Positions 1 to 6,219 are shown, numbered from the stretch's first letter. The stretch: DNA of 6,670 nucleotides from CAZXYF01 sp964644705 (GCA_964644705.1 CAZXYF010000177.1:1-6670); one strand, 5' to 3'. Made by a program: numbers and translations. Notes: generated by a model not told the origin, from the sequence alone.

Positions 1-155
1 GCCGATTCCAGCGCCGGCAACAGCATGGCCGCCAGGGCGGAGATTATGGCAATCACAACCAGCAACTCTATGAGGGTGAATTCCCGTCGGTAAGGACTAC
101 GACCAAGCCCCGAGAGCACTTTTAGCAAACCACTTTCAGCCCTCGATCTGTTCAT
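1..155 (-). CDS. Type II/IV pseudopilin-like protein, N-terminal part (runs off the left edge)
   Basis: Fifty-one N-terminal codons are present; the rest lies beyond base 1. The start is ATG at 155-153, preceded by a strong purine-rich ribosome site (GGAGGGAGG, about 3-4 nt before the start). A second in-frame ATG at 194-192 lacks such a site, so 155 is preferred. The peptide has a basic leader (residues 1-25, ending YRRE) and then the hallmark prepilin segment FTLIELLVVIAII at 26-38, followed by ALAAMLLPALE. Glu30 is the conserved Glu+5 of the mature pilin. In the family, prepilin peptidase cuts before Phe and N-methylates it; the hydrophobic helix then anchors the protein in the inner membrane or packs it in a filament. 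The -1 residue, normally Gly, is Glu25 here. In PVC bacteria many such genes encode secreted H-X9-DG-type proteins of unknown role beside sugar regulators. The C-terminus is needed to say whether this is one of them. Confidence 0.88.
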   Translation of the reverse strand, partial: MNRSRAESGLLKVLSGLGRSPYRREFTLIELLVVIAIISALAAMLLPALES

Positions 156-366
156 GGTCCTCCCTCCACTGGATAAAACACTAATCCGAGACATCGTGCA
201 AGCGGTCTGCATCGTTTACATCCTTCTGAAACCGCACATTCCTTTTTACGGGTAGAAATTAGCCCATCACTGACCAGGCTCTTTCCCGCTGTATTTGTCT
301 CACCGGCATATTACCATCAAATCACAATTCACGCTGCACCGATCCTCCCCCACTACATATCCCTAC
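156..366 (-). other. Long 5' leader of the pseudopilin gene
   Basis: If transcription starts about 7 bases after the -10 box at 378-373, the mRNA carries roughly 210 untranslated bases before the ATG at 155. I looked for a recognisable riboswitch core, an intrinsic terminator or an upstream ORF with its own ribosome site and found none convincing. The last part holds the GGAGGGAGG ribosome site. The stretch is AT-richer than the neighbouring genes. Confidence 0.4.
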
Positions 367-370
367 ATAT
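351..370 (-). promoter_or_regulatory. Candidate operator: tandem ATATGTAG repeat after the pseudopilin -10 box
   Basis: Reading the minus strand, ATATGTAGGG (370-361) is followed directly by ATATGTAGTG (360-351). This is a 10-bp tandem repeat beginning 2 bases after the -10 box and covering the expected transcription start. The core TATGTAGT recurs in the same orientation relative to transcription at the promoter of the divergent regulator gene (620-641). A repressor bound here would block initiation. The likely binder, by inference, is the regulator encoded at 683-1762. Confidence 0.45.
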
Positions 371-372
371 TC

Positions 373-401
373 AATATACCAGCGACAGAATGACATATCA
401 A
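373..401 (-). promoter_or_regulatory. Predicted sigma70-type promoter of the pseudopilin gene
   Basis: On the minus strand there is a -35 box TTGATA (401-396, 5 of 6 to consensus), a 17-bp spacer, and a -10 box TATATT (378-373, 5 of 6). Transcription would begin near 366 and run toward the pseudopilin start at 155. It is the best sigma70 match I found upstream of that gene. Confidence 0.6.
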
Positions 402-426
402 GGCTTAATTCTATTTTCATCGTGGG

Positions 427-501
427 GGGGCAAGTAATCAGCTTGCGCTTGAGGGGTAAGTATTCAGTAAAGCACGTGCGTTTTTTTATGCCTTACTTGC
501 C
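427..501. repeat. Cluster of GGGG(C/T)AAGTA(A/T)TCAG repeats with an inverted copy
   Basis: GGGGCAAGTAATCAG (427-441) and GGGGTAAGTATTCAG (453-467) are direct repeats, 13 of 15 identical, 26 bp apart. TTACTTGCC (493-501) is the exact inverse of GGCAAGTAA (429-437). The palindrome GCACGTGC (472-479) and a T7 run (481-487) lie between. A GTAAG-starting repeat of this kind is reminiscent of the terminal repeats of IS66-type elements, but no transposase is present. If it is a mobile element, it is a decayed end or a small non-coding remnant. Alternatively it could be a regulatory site between the two divergent promoters. Confidence 0.35.
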
Positions 502-540
502 GGGTTGTCTGCGCATCTTCGGATAGTGCAGAGGCACGCC

Positions 541-565
541 CCTACCGGCACAAGCCGGCAGTAGG
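541..565. other. GC-rich hairpin upstream of the regulator promoter
   Basis: CCGGC (545-549) and GCCGG (554-558) form a perfect 5-bp stem closed by the loop ACAA. An outer stem CCTA (541-544) with TAGG (562-565) adds four pairs after a 3-base bulge. No T-run follows on either strand, so it is not a standard intrinsic terminator. It ends about 36 bases before the regulator -35 box; its role is unknown. Confidence 0.4.
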
Positions 566-601
566 CCAACCTGGAATAACAAGGGTCAGTGAATTCTCAC
601 C

Positions 602-631
602 TTGACAACATGCCTTGAGTGTAGTAATTAT
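602..631 (+). promoter_or_regulatory. Predicted sigma70-type promoter of the GntR/LacI-type regulator gene
   Basis: A perfect -35 box TTGACA (602-607) is followed by an 18-bp spacer and a -10 box AATTAT (626-631, 4 of 6). Transcription would start near 638, giving a leader of about 45 bases to the ATG at 683. Because this promoter occupies 602-631, an in-frame TTG at 602 is very unlikely to be the translation start. Confidence 0.55.
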
Positions 632-641
632 GTAGTAGTTA
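620..641 (+). promoter_or_regulatory. Candidate autoregulatory operator: 11-bp tandem repeat over the -10 box
   Basis: TGTAGTAATTA (620-630) and TGTAGTAGTTA (631-641) are adjacent direct repeats, 10 of 11 identical, with a period close to one helical turn. They overlap the -10 box and probable start site of the regulator promoter. The core TATGTAGT (629-636) matches that at 351-358 next to the divergent pseudopilin promoter. Occupancy would give negative autoregulation, which is usual for LacI-type sensors; the identity of the binding protein is inferred. Confidence 0.48.
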
Positions 642-682
642 CCTTTGCAGAATACCTGGCTCATCGACTCGGAAAGTGCGCT

Positions 683-1762
683 ATGACCTCAAACGACAGG
701 ATATCCACCGCTGCTCCCACCCGCTCGGTGCAGCTTGCCCGGCGGTTGAAGGGCAGGATTGAGTCGGGTGAATTTCCCCCCGGCGAACGCCTCCCCACCT
801 TCAGCGCGCTGCAAGACAAGCTCGGGGTTCCTCCCACCACCATCAGCCGCGCCTACGATCACCTGGAGGAGGAAGGACTGGTGCGCCGCGTGCCCGGGAG
901 CGGGGTTTATGTGGCGGAGAATGCGCAGGGGGCCAGGGTCGTCGGTTGCTGGACGCGATCCATGGACCCCAGCAAAGGCTACTGGCTGGAGTGCATAAGC
1001 GGTATCCGAGCGGCGGTCGACGACCACGGGATGGACCTGATGTTATTGTCGCAGTCGCCGCAGGAGGCATCCTGGGACAGGCTGGACGGAGTGATCTACA
1101 CCCCCACGCGAATAGCGTCTCCCCCGCCAGACTTGAGGCAAAAGGTGAGCGTATCGGCAGTTGGACCCACGCCGGGCCTGCCTTCGGTGGTGGCGGATGA
1201 TTTTCGCGGAGGCCGGGTGGCGGCCGAGCATCTTATCGACCTGGGTCACAGCAGGATTGCCGCCTTCTTCCTCCACTCAAATAACTGGTTCGGCCAGCAA
1301 CGCCTGGCGGGCTATTTTTCCGCCATGCATGCGGCCCGCATCATGCCACGCGAGGAGTGGATACTGAGCCTGGAGGAAACCGGGACGGCCGGGAGTTTCA
1401 CCCAGACGGGACGGCAACTGATGCAGCACTTACTGGCGGAGGATCCGCCTCTGCGGGGATGCACGGCGGTCCTGGCCCACAACGACGAGTTCGCTATCGG
1501 AATGATCCAGGCACTGAGGGCCGAGGGCATCTCGGTGCCGGAGGAGGTAAGCGTGGTCGGCTTCGATGGCACGGACCTGGCCCAGGACCAGCATCCCCCC
1601 CTGACAACCGTGCACGTGCCCCTGCGCCGGATCGGCTACTGTGCGGTGGAGATGGTACTGAGACAGGTCGAAGACTCGGCCCACGAACCGGACGAGAGGC
1701 TCGTTCTGTCCGTGGAGTTCGTGGAAGGCGGCACCACGGCTCCGCCGGCGGGACTTTCGTGA
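683..1762 (+). CDS. GntR-family wHTH / LacI-type sugar-binding transcriptional regulator
   Basis: This is a 359-residue cytoplasmic DNA-binding regulator. Residues about 15-78 form a GntR-type winged helix: SGEFPPGERLPTFSAL, then the recognition region GVPPTTISRAYDHLEEEG, then the wing VRRVPGSGVYVA. Residues about 85-350 resemble the periplasmic-binding-protein fold of LacI/GalR regulators: VVADDFRGGRVAAEHLIDLG (169-188), QQRLAGY (205-211), AHNDEFAIGMIQAL (265-278) and the hallmark SVVGFDGT (290-297). In the LacI fold, the Asp of ADD, the Arg of QQRL, the Asn/Asp of HND and the Asp of FDG line the sugar pocket. This layout matches AraR-like regulators, so the effector is probably a sugar or derivative; which one cannot be read from sequence. 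The start at 683 (GGAAAG 8 bases upstream) is preferred over the TTG at 602, which lies in the promoter. It is divergent from the pseudopilin gene and convergent with ruvC. The TATGTAGT repeats at both divergent promoters suggest it controls itself and that gene. Confidence 0.9.
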   Translation: MTSNDRISTAAPTRSVQLARRLKGRIESGEFPPGERLPTFSALQDKLGVPPTTISRAYDHLEEEGLVRRVPGSGVYVAENAQGARVVGCWTRSMDPSKGYWLECISGIRAAVDDHGMDLMLLSQSPQEASWDRLDGVIYTPTRIASPPPDLRQKVSVSAVGPTPGLPSVVADDFRGGRVAAEHLIDLGHSRIAAFFLHSNNWFGQQRLAGYFSAMHAARIMPREEWILSLEETGTAGSFTQTGRQLMQHLLAEDPPLRGCTAVLAHNDEFAIGMIQALRAEGISVPEEVSVVGFDGTDLAQDQHPPLTTVHVPLRRIGYCAVEMVLRQVEDSAHEPDERLVLSVEFVEGGTTAPPAGLS

Positions 1763-1780
1763 GGCACCGCCACGGACGTG

Positions 1781-1818
1781 CGTGGACCTTACTCCGTTAC
1801 GTGGACGTTACTCCGTTA
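1781..1818. repeat. 19-bp tandem duplication at the regulator/ruvC junction
   Basis: CGTGGACCTTACTCCGTTA (1781-1799) is followed directly by CGTGGACGTTACTCCGTTA (1800-1818), identical except for one base. The last three bases, TTA, are the ruvC TAA stop on the minus strand, so the duplication carries a copy of the stop codon into the 3' region. A small stem CCACG/CGTGG (1770-1774 with 1781-1785) precedes it, with no T-run. The two convergent genes have only 53 bases between their stop codons and no evident intrinsic terminator. The duplication looks like replication slippage, but a protein site is possible. Confidence 0.7.
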
Positions 1819-2301
1819 CATGTAATCCTCAAATCGCTTCCGGTGGCAGTAGCTGAGGGCGAGGGCCAGGCCATCGGCCGCGTCGTTGGGTTCGGGCACC
1901 TCGGGCAGGCCCAGTTCCACCTTGATCATCTGCTGGACCTGCTCCTTGCTGGCGTTGCCGTTTCCCACCACTGCTTTTTTGACCGTCGCCGGTGGATACT
2001 GCTCCAGCTGGAGATCCGCGCGGGTAACGGCGAGGAGAGCGATACCCCGTGCCTCCCCAATTTTAATGGCGGTTTTTGCATTGCCCCCGTAAAAGGCCCC
2101 TTCCACCACCCCCACTTCCGGTTCGTGCTGATCAATCAGCTGGCAGAGCCCCTCATAGATGATCTGTAAACGCTCCGGCAACTCGGTGCCGCGAGGGGGA
2201 CGAACAACGCCGTAATCCAGTGCTCGAGCGGAGCCCGCCGAGAGATCGACCACGCCGTAACCGCAACGTATAGTGCCCGGATCAATCCCCATGATTCTCA
2301 T
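1816..2301 (-). CDS. ruvC: Holliday-junction resolvase RuvC (crossover junction endodeoxyribonuclease)
   Basis: A 161-residue protein, close to the usual RuvC length. RuvC dimers bind four-way junctions and, with RuvAB, nick two strands symmetrically to resolve recombination and stalled-fork intermediates. The RNase H-like fold signatures are in order: MGIDPGT with Asp7; VVEGAFYGGNAKTAIKIGEA (65-84) with Glu67; the glycine/proline-containing PPATVKKAVVGNGNASKEQV; and PNDAADGLALALSYCH (138-153) with Asp140 and Asp143. These correspond to the four acidic, metal-binding catalytic residues of the family (in E. coli Asp7, Glu66 and the Asp pair of DAAD), so the enzyme should be active. The ATG at 2301-2299 shares its A with the TGA of dnaE (TGATG), and only a weak purine stretch (GGAAAAGG) lies before it, so translation is probably coupled to dnaE. 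No ruvA or ruvB follows; the gene ends against the convergent regulator gene. Confidence 0.96.
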   Translation of the reverse strand: MRIMGIDPGTIRCGYGVVDLSAGSARALDYGVVRPPRGTELPERLQIIYEGLCQLIDQHEPEVGVVEGAFYGGNAKTAIKIGEARGIALLAVTRADLQLEQYPPATVKKAVVGNGNASKEQVQQMIKVELGLPEVPEPNDAADGLALALSYCHRKRFEDYM

Positions 2302-5300
2302 CAGTTGTTCTGCCTTTTCCAGGAGGGTTTCTTTCCGCCACCGTTGCCGCTCAGGCCCGATTTCACGGCGAAGTTGACCGCTCCATCACCCAGAACGTCT
2401 TCGATCTCTCCCGCCAAACTTTCCGAGGGGTTAACTCCGCCATTACCGGTCATCTGACAGCGCAGGCGAAGCCCGTTGCTGTTCAAATCGAAATACACCG
2501 GCACACGCCCCTCACGCCGGCCGAATACGTCCTTCAAATGCGGCCAGAAGTCCTCTCCAATGGTATCGCAGGGCACCTTGATGAGAACCGCTTCCACCAA
2601 CCGCCGGGCGGCATTCTTGAGATTCAGGACCTCGTCCACGATCACGCTGGTGCCACGTCGGTGACTGATGTTGCCCCGGAACAGGAGCACATCGCCGGAA
2701 TCCAGCATCTCCCCGTATTCCTCATACGCTTCCGGCCAGAGCAAACACTCCATGGTATCTTCCCGGTCCAACACCTGCGCAATTGCCCACGGCCGATTGT
2801 CTTTCAGCCGTCGTTTGGTCACATCCTCCACCAATCCTCCCACCACGACCGATTGTTCATCATCCAGTGATTCCAGCTCCGTGCTGACGGCGTTTGTGAG
2901 CCGCTTCAAGCGCTGGCGATATTCCTGCAACGGATCATGCCGGACGTACAGGCCGAGCGATTCCGCTTCCTGGCTGGCCAGCTGGCGGGCACTCAACGGT
3001 GGCACGTCAGGCAGATTTTTGCGCACGCGTTCTTCCGGATCCTGCTCCTCCACCTGCTTCCCGAACAGCCCTTTCTGCCCCATCTGTCGGTCCCGGCGGG
3101 CCCGGGCTCCCGCTTTGATGGCGGTATCGAGGATGGCCAGCTGCTGAGCGCGGCGTCCCGGAAGATCATCGAAACAACCGGCTTTCATCAGGGCCTCCGC
3201 CGCCCCACGGGTGACATCACCGTGATCAACCCGTTCACAGAAATCGAAGATGCTTTTGTATTCCCCGTTCTTCTCTCGCTGTTCAATGATCCTCCGAGCG
3301 GCTTTGGTCCCGACGTTTTTCACCGCCCCCAGACCGAATCGAATCACACCATCCCGGATCACCGTGAAATCCAGGCCGCTGTCATTAACGTCGGGCGGCA
3401 GGACTTCAATGCCCAGATTCTGGCAATCCTCCATCAGTTCCACCACTTTATCGGTATCGCCCATCTCGCAGGAGATGCAGGCGGCCATAAACTCGGTGGG
3501 ATAATGGGCCTTGAGATAAGCGGTGCGGTAAGCGACAAACGCATAAGCCGATGCATGCGCTTTGTTGAATCCGTAACCGGCGAAATGGCTGATCAGATCG
3601 TAGATGTGTTCGGCCGTGTCGCGTCCAATCCCGTTGCCGACGGCCCCCTCGATGAAATCGCCCTTCCCCTTCTTGATTTTTTCCTTCTTCTTCTTGCTGA
3701 TCGCCTTAATCATGGTCAGCGCCTGCCCCATGGACATCCCGGCGATCGTATTACAGATGTGCATGATCTGTTCCTGATAAACGATCACGCCGTAGGTGGG
3801 TTTCAGGATGGGTTCGAAATCCGGATGGGGATATTCGATCTCCGCCCGCCCGTGTTTACGGTCGATGAAATCATCCACCATTCCGCTCTGCAGGGGGCCC
3901 GGCCGGTACAGCGCCACCACGGCGATGAGATCCTCCATGCAGGTCGGTTCCAGCCGCTGCAGCAGCCGTTGCATTCCGTCGCTGCCGAACTGGAAAACTC
4001 CCGTGGTGTCGCCGTCCGCCAGCAGCTGGAAAGTCTTCTCATCCTCCAGATCCAGCACGCCCGCATCCAGCTCCGGCGGTTCCTCGCCGCGGGCCTCGAT
4101 GATATCCCGTGCCCGTTCCAGGATGGTGAGTGTGCGGAGCCCCAGAAAATCCATCTTCAACATGCCCATCTCATCCAGGTCCTCCATCGCCCACTGGGTC
4201 ATGACGTCGCCGTCACCGGACTTGTAGAGCGGGATCAGATCCCACAGATCCTGATCCGCGATAACGACGCCGGCGGCATGTGTGCTGGCATGCCGCGGCA
4301 GGCCTTCCACCTTCTGAGAGTAATCCAGAAGTTGATCCACCTCCTGGTCCTCTTCGGCCTTCTCCTCCAGTTCAGGGACCTCATCCAGGGCGCCTTCCAG
4401 CGTGACGCCGGGACCGGCGGGGATCATTTTCGCCAGTTTATCGACCCGATCCAGGGAGATATCCATCACACGTCCGACATCCCGCACCGCATTGCGCGCC
4501 TTCAGCGTCCCAAAAGTGATGATCTGTGCGGTGCTGTTCTCCCCGTATTTGTCCCGCACGTAATCAATCACATCCTCACGACGCTCCTCACACAGGTCGA
4601 TATCGATGTCGGGCTGTTCCCGTCGTTCCAGGTCCAGGAAGCGGCTGAAAATCAGGTCATAATCCAGCGGATTGAAATCGCTGAGTCCGAGAGAGTGGGC
4701 GACGAGGCTGGAAGAGCCGCTTCCCCGCATACCAACCGGTATTTCCTCTTCATGCGCGAAACGGATGAAATCCCAGACGATGAGGAAATAATCGACGTAT
4801 CCCATCTGTTCGATAACGCTCAGTTCATGATCCAGCCGATCCACCATATCCTGGGTCATTTCCCCGTAACGCTCCTTCAACCCCTCCTCGCAAAGCTCTC
4901 GCAGGTAAGCAGCATTGTCTTTGTCCGGGGTTTCAAAGGCGGGAAATTTCAGGCTGCGATCCAGCTCCACCTCACACATGTCGGCGATGCGTCCCGTATT
5001 GGCCAGCGCCTCGGGATGCTCCGGGAACAGTTCGGCCATTTCCTCGGCACTTTTGAAATACAGCTGATCGCTGTCCATCCGGAAACGATCCGGATCGTCC
5101 AGTGTGCTGCGCGTGCTGATGCAGAGAAGCACCTCGTGCCAGGAACTATCTCCCTCATTGATGTAATGGGCGTCGTTGGTGGCCACAAGGGGTATGCCCA
5201 TATCCTCGGCCATATCTGCGGCCTGCGGCCAGGCCTCCTGCTGCTCGTCCAGTCCGTGATCCTGCAGTTCCACGTAGAAGTAATCTTCCCCGAAAATGCT

Positions 5301-5795
5301 CCGCATACGATTGAGCCACTGCCGGGCTTCCTCTTCCTGATCGGTGAGGATAAAATCGTTGAGACGACTGGCCAGGCACCCGCTCAGGCAGATGACCCCT
5401 TCGGAACACTCCTCCAGCAGCTCCCAGTCCACCCGGGGCTTGTAATACAGCCCCTCCACATAGGCCAGACTCGACATCTTGAGGAGGTTGTCGTAGCCCT
5501 GCTGGTTCCGGGCGAGGAAGGTGAGGTGATAGAGATCCGGTTGCTGGCCGTTTCCGCGTTTGCGTTCGGTCCGGTGCCCGGGAGTGAAATAGCCCTCGTA
5601 GCCGATAATCGGCTTCACCCCGGCATTGCTCATCGTATCGTAAAAATCGACGGTCCCGAACATGTTGCCATGATCGGTCATCGCAACGGCCGGCATATCC
5701 ATTTCAGCGGCGGTTTCGGCCAGATCTTCGACCCGGCAGGCGCCGTCCAGCAGGCTGTATTCCGTGTGGACGTGCAGGTGACAAAAATCAGACAT
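2301..5795 (-). CDS. dnaE: DNA polymerase III alpha subunit (replicative polymerase)
   Basis: A 1164-residue C-family polymerase, matching DnaE1 (about 1160) and not PolC or short DnaE2. It is the catalytic core of the replisome, extending DNA while held by the beta clamp and clamp loader. The PHP domain (about 1-270) opens with SDFCHLHVHTEYSLLDGA. It retains all nine expected metal ligands: His8, His10, Asp17, His42, Glu67, His90, Cys140, Asp208 and His210. The polymerase triad is Asp398 and Asp400 in PDIDIDL plus Asp549 in KMDFLGLRTL. Fingers/thumb motifs include VALYRPGPLQSGM and GYGFNKAHASAYAFVAY. A helix-hairpin-helix-like stretch (815-870), a clamp-binding QKGLF motif (907-911), an OB fold (about 982-1058) and a C-terminal tau-binding-type region (about 1065-1145) follow. 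A lysine-rich run (KKKKEKIKKGK, 701-711) is notable. The ATG at 5795 is chosen over TTG at 5816 because the family begins just before the HLHVH motif. It overlaps ruvC by one base. Confidence 0.98.
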   Translation of the reverse strand: MSDFCHLHVHTEYSLLDGACRVEDLAETAAEMDMPAVAMTDHGNMFGTVDFYDTMSNAGVKPIIGYEGYFTPGHRTERKRGNGQQPDLYHLTFLARNQQGYDNLLKMSSLAYVEGLYYKPRVDWELLEECSEGVICLSGCLASRLNDFILTDQEEEARQWLNRMRSIFGEDYFYVELQDHGLDEQQEAWPQAADMAEDMGIPLVATNDAHYINEGDSSWHEVLLCISTRSTLDDPDRFRMDSDQLYFKSAEEMAELFPEHPEALANTGRIADMCEVELDRSLKFPAFETPDKDNAAYLRELCEEGLKERYGEMTQDMVDRLDHELSVIEQMGYVDYFLIVWDFIRFAHEEEIPVGMRGSGSSSLVAHSLGLSDFNPLDYDLIFSRFLDLERREQPDIDIDLCEERREDVIDYVRDKYGENSTAQIITFGTLKARNAVRDVGRVMDISLDRVDKLAKMIPAGPGVTLEGALDEVPELEEKAEEDQEVDQLLDYSQKVEGLPRHASTHAAGVVIADQDLWDLIPLYKSGDGDVMTQWAMEDLDEMGMLKMDFLGLRTLTILERARDIIEARGEEPPELDAGVLDLEDEKTFQLLADGDTTGVFQFGSDGMQRLLQRLEPTCMEDLIAVVALYRPGPLQSGMVDDFIDRKHGRAEIEYPHPDFEPILKPTYGVIVYQEQIMHICNTIAGMSMGQALTMIKAISKKKKEKIKKGKGDFIEGAVGNGIGRDTAEHIYDLISHFAGYGFNKAHASAYAFVAYRTAYLKAHYPTEFMAACISCEMGDTDKVVELMEDCQNLGIEVLPPDVNDSGLDFTVIRDGVIRFGLGAVKNVGTKAARRIIEQREKNGEYKSIFDFCERVDHGDVTRGAAEALMKAGCFDDLPGRRAQQLAILDTAIKAGARARRDRQMGQKGLFGKQVEEQDPEERVRKNLPDVPPLSARQLASQEAESLGLYVRHDPLQEYRQRLKRLTNAVSTELESLDDEQSVVVGGLVEDVTKRRLKDNRPWAIAQVLDREDTMECLLWPEAYEEYGEMLDSGDVLLFRGNISHRRGTSVIVDEVLNLKNAARRLVEAVLIKVPCDTIGEDFWPHLKDVFGRREGRVPVYFDLNSNGLRLRCQMTGNGGVNPSESLAGEIEDVLGDGAVNFAVKSGLSGNGGGKKPSWKRQNN

Positions 5796-5884
5796 CAGCG
5801 CTGCCCCATTGATCAAAATTTCACTCTATCTCGATTGGCACGTCTTCCCGACGATGCCCGTGGCGCTGCCACATCGTAAAAATC

Positions 5885-5914
5885 ATTGTAGCCCTGAACC
5901 GGCCACGGGGGCAA
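5885..5914 (-). promoter_or_regulatory. Possible promoter of the dnaE-ruvC operon
   Basis: On the minus strand, TTGCCC (5914-5909, 4 of 6 for -35) is followed by an 18-bp spacer and TACAAT (5890-5885, 5 of 6 for -10). Transcription would begin near 5878, leaving a leader of about 83 bases to the dnaE ATG at 5795. The -35 is weak, so an activator or another start site is possible. Confidence 0.4.
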
Positions 5915-5960
5915 ACTGCACAAAACCAGAGACTCACAAACGACGGGACAATATATTGCA

Positions 5961-6012
5961 CGGACACGATTTACGATATCGTCCGGGGCACAGAAAAAAT
6001 GTGCATTCCCGG
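5961..6012. other. Two overlapping imperfect dyads between the dnaE and small-membrane-protein promoters
   Basis: First dyad: CGGAC..GAT (5961-5970, two-base bulge) pairs with ATCGTCCG (5978-5985), and it contains the 10-bp palindrome ACGATATCGT (5973-5982). Second dyad: CCGGG plus GCACA (5983-5992) pairs with TGTGC (6000-6004) and CCCGG (6008-6012), with loop GAAAAAA and a 3-base bulge, ten pairs in all. They share three bases, so the two folds exclude each other if transcribed. No T-run follows on either strand. They lie upstream of both divergent promoters and could be protein-binding sites; the binder is unknown. Confidence 0.4.
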
Positions 6013-6123
6013 AACACAACCGCGAACCGGGATTTGCACAGACCGTTACTCAGTTCCGCCGCGAAACGTTGGCCCGCCGCTGTTCACCGTGCGAGGCAAC
6101 TGACGACTCCTGAAACGTCCGAT

Positions 6124-6152
6124 TTGAGAAACATGATCTTTTCTCAGATAAT
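6124..6152 (+). promoter_or_regulatory. Predicted sigma70-type promoter of the small membrane protein gene
   Basis: TTGAGA (6124-6129, 5 of 6 for -35), a 17-bp spacer, and GATAAT (6147-6152, 5 of 6 for -10). The start would be near 6159, giving a leader of about 61 bases to the ATG at 6220. It is among the best promoter matches in the window and shows the small gene has its own transcript, divergent from dnaE. Confidence 0.6.
6125..6146. promoter_or_regulatory. Candidate operator: 7-bp inverted repeat filling the promoter spacer
   Basis: TGAGAAA (6125-6131) and TTTCTCA (6140-6146) are perfect inverted repeats separated by 8 bases. They start inside the -35 box and end at the base before the -10 box. 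Because the dyad lies upstream of the transcription start it would act as DNA, probably as a dimeric repressor site. No regulator gene is adjacent, and the sequence does not match the TATGTAGT repeats of the other control region. Confidence 0.45.
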
Positions 6153-6219
6153 GCGGTTCGCAGGCATAAAGGAATGCGGCGGAACACTTTCCAGTTGATG
6201 GGGGTCGAGGAGCGGATTT

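Noticed and set aside
472..487. GCACGTGC followed by T7 as an intrinsic terminator
   Set aside because: The palindrome has no room for a loop with a stable stem, and no gene ends just upstream on the plus strand.
602..685. TTG at 602 as start of the regulator, giving 27 more residues
   Set aside because: The TTG is part of a perfect -35 box TTGACA, the extra residues match nothing in GntR regulators, and the ATG at 683 puts the helix-turn-helix at its usual distance.
1357..2169. A 270-codon plus-strand frame crossing the regulator end and ruvC
   Set aside because: It overlaps two clear genes in other frames, has a repetitive Gly/Arg-rich low-complexity translation, and has no ribosome site.
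2937..5879. A 980-codon open frame on the plus strand opposite dnaE
   Set aside because: It is antisense to an unambiguous dnaE with all catalytic motifs, has no recognisable domain, and is explained by the GC and codon bias of dnaE leaving few stops in the mirror frame.
5809..6198. A 129-codon plus-strand frame in the dnaE upstream gap, and a 68-codon minus frame at 5813-6019
   Set aside because: Both lack ribosome sites and family features. They overlap the predicted dnaE promoter, and the dyads and codon use look non-coding.
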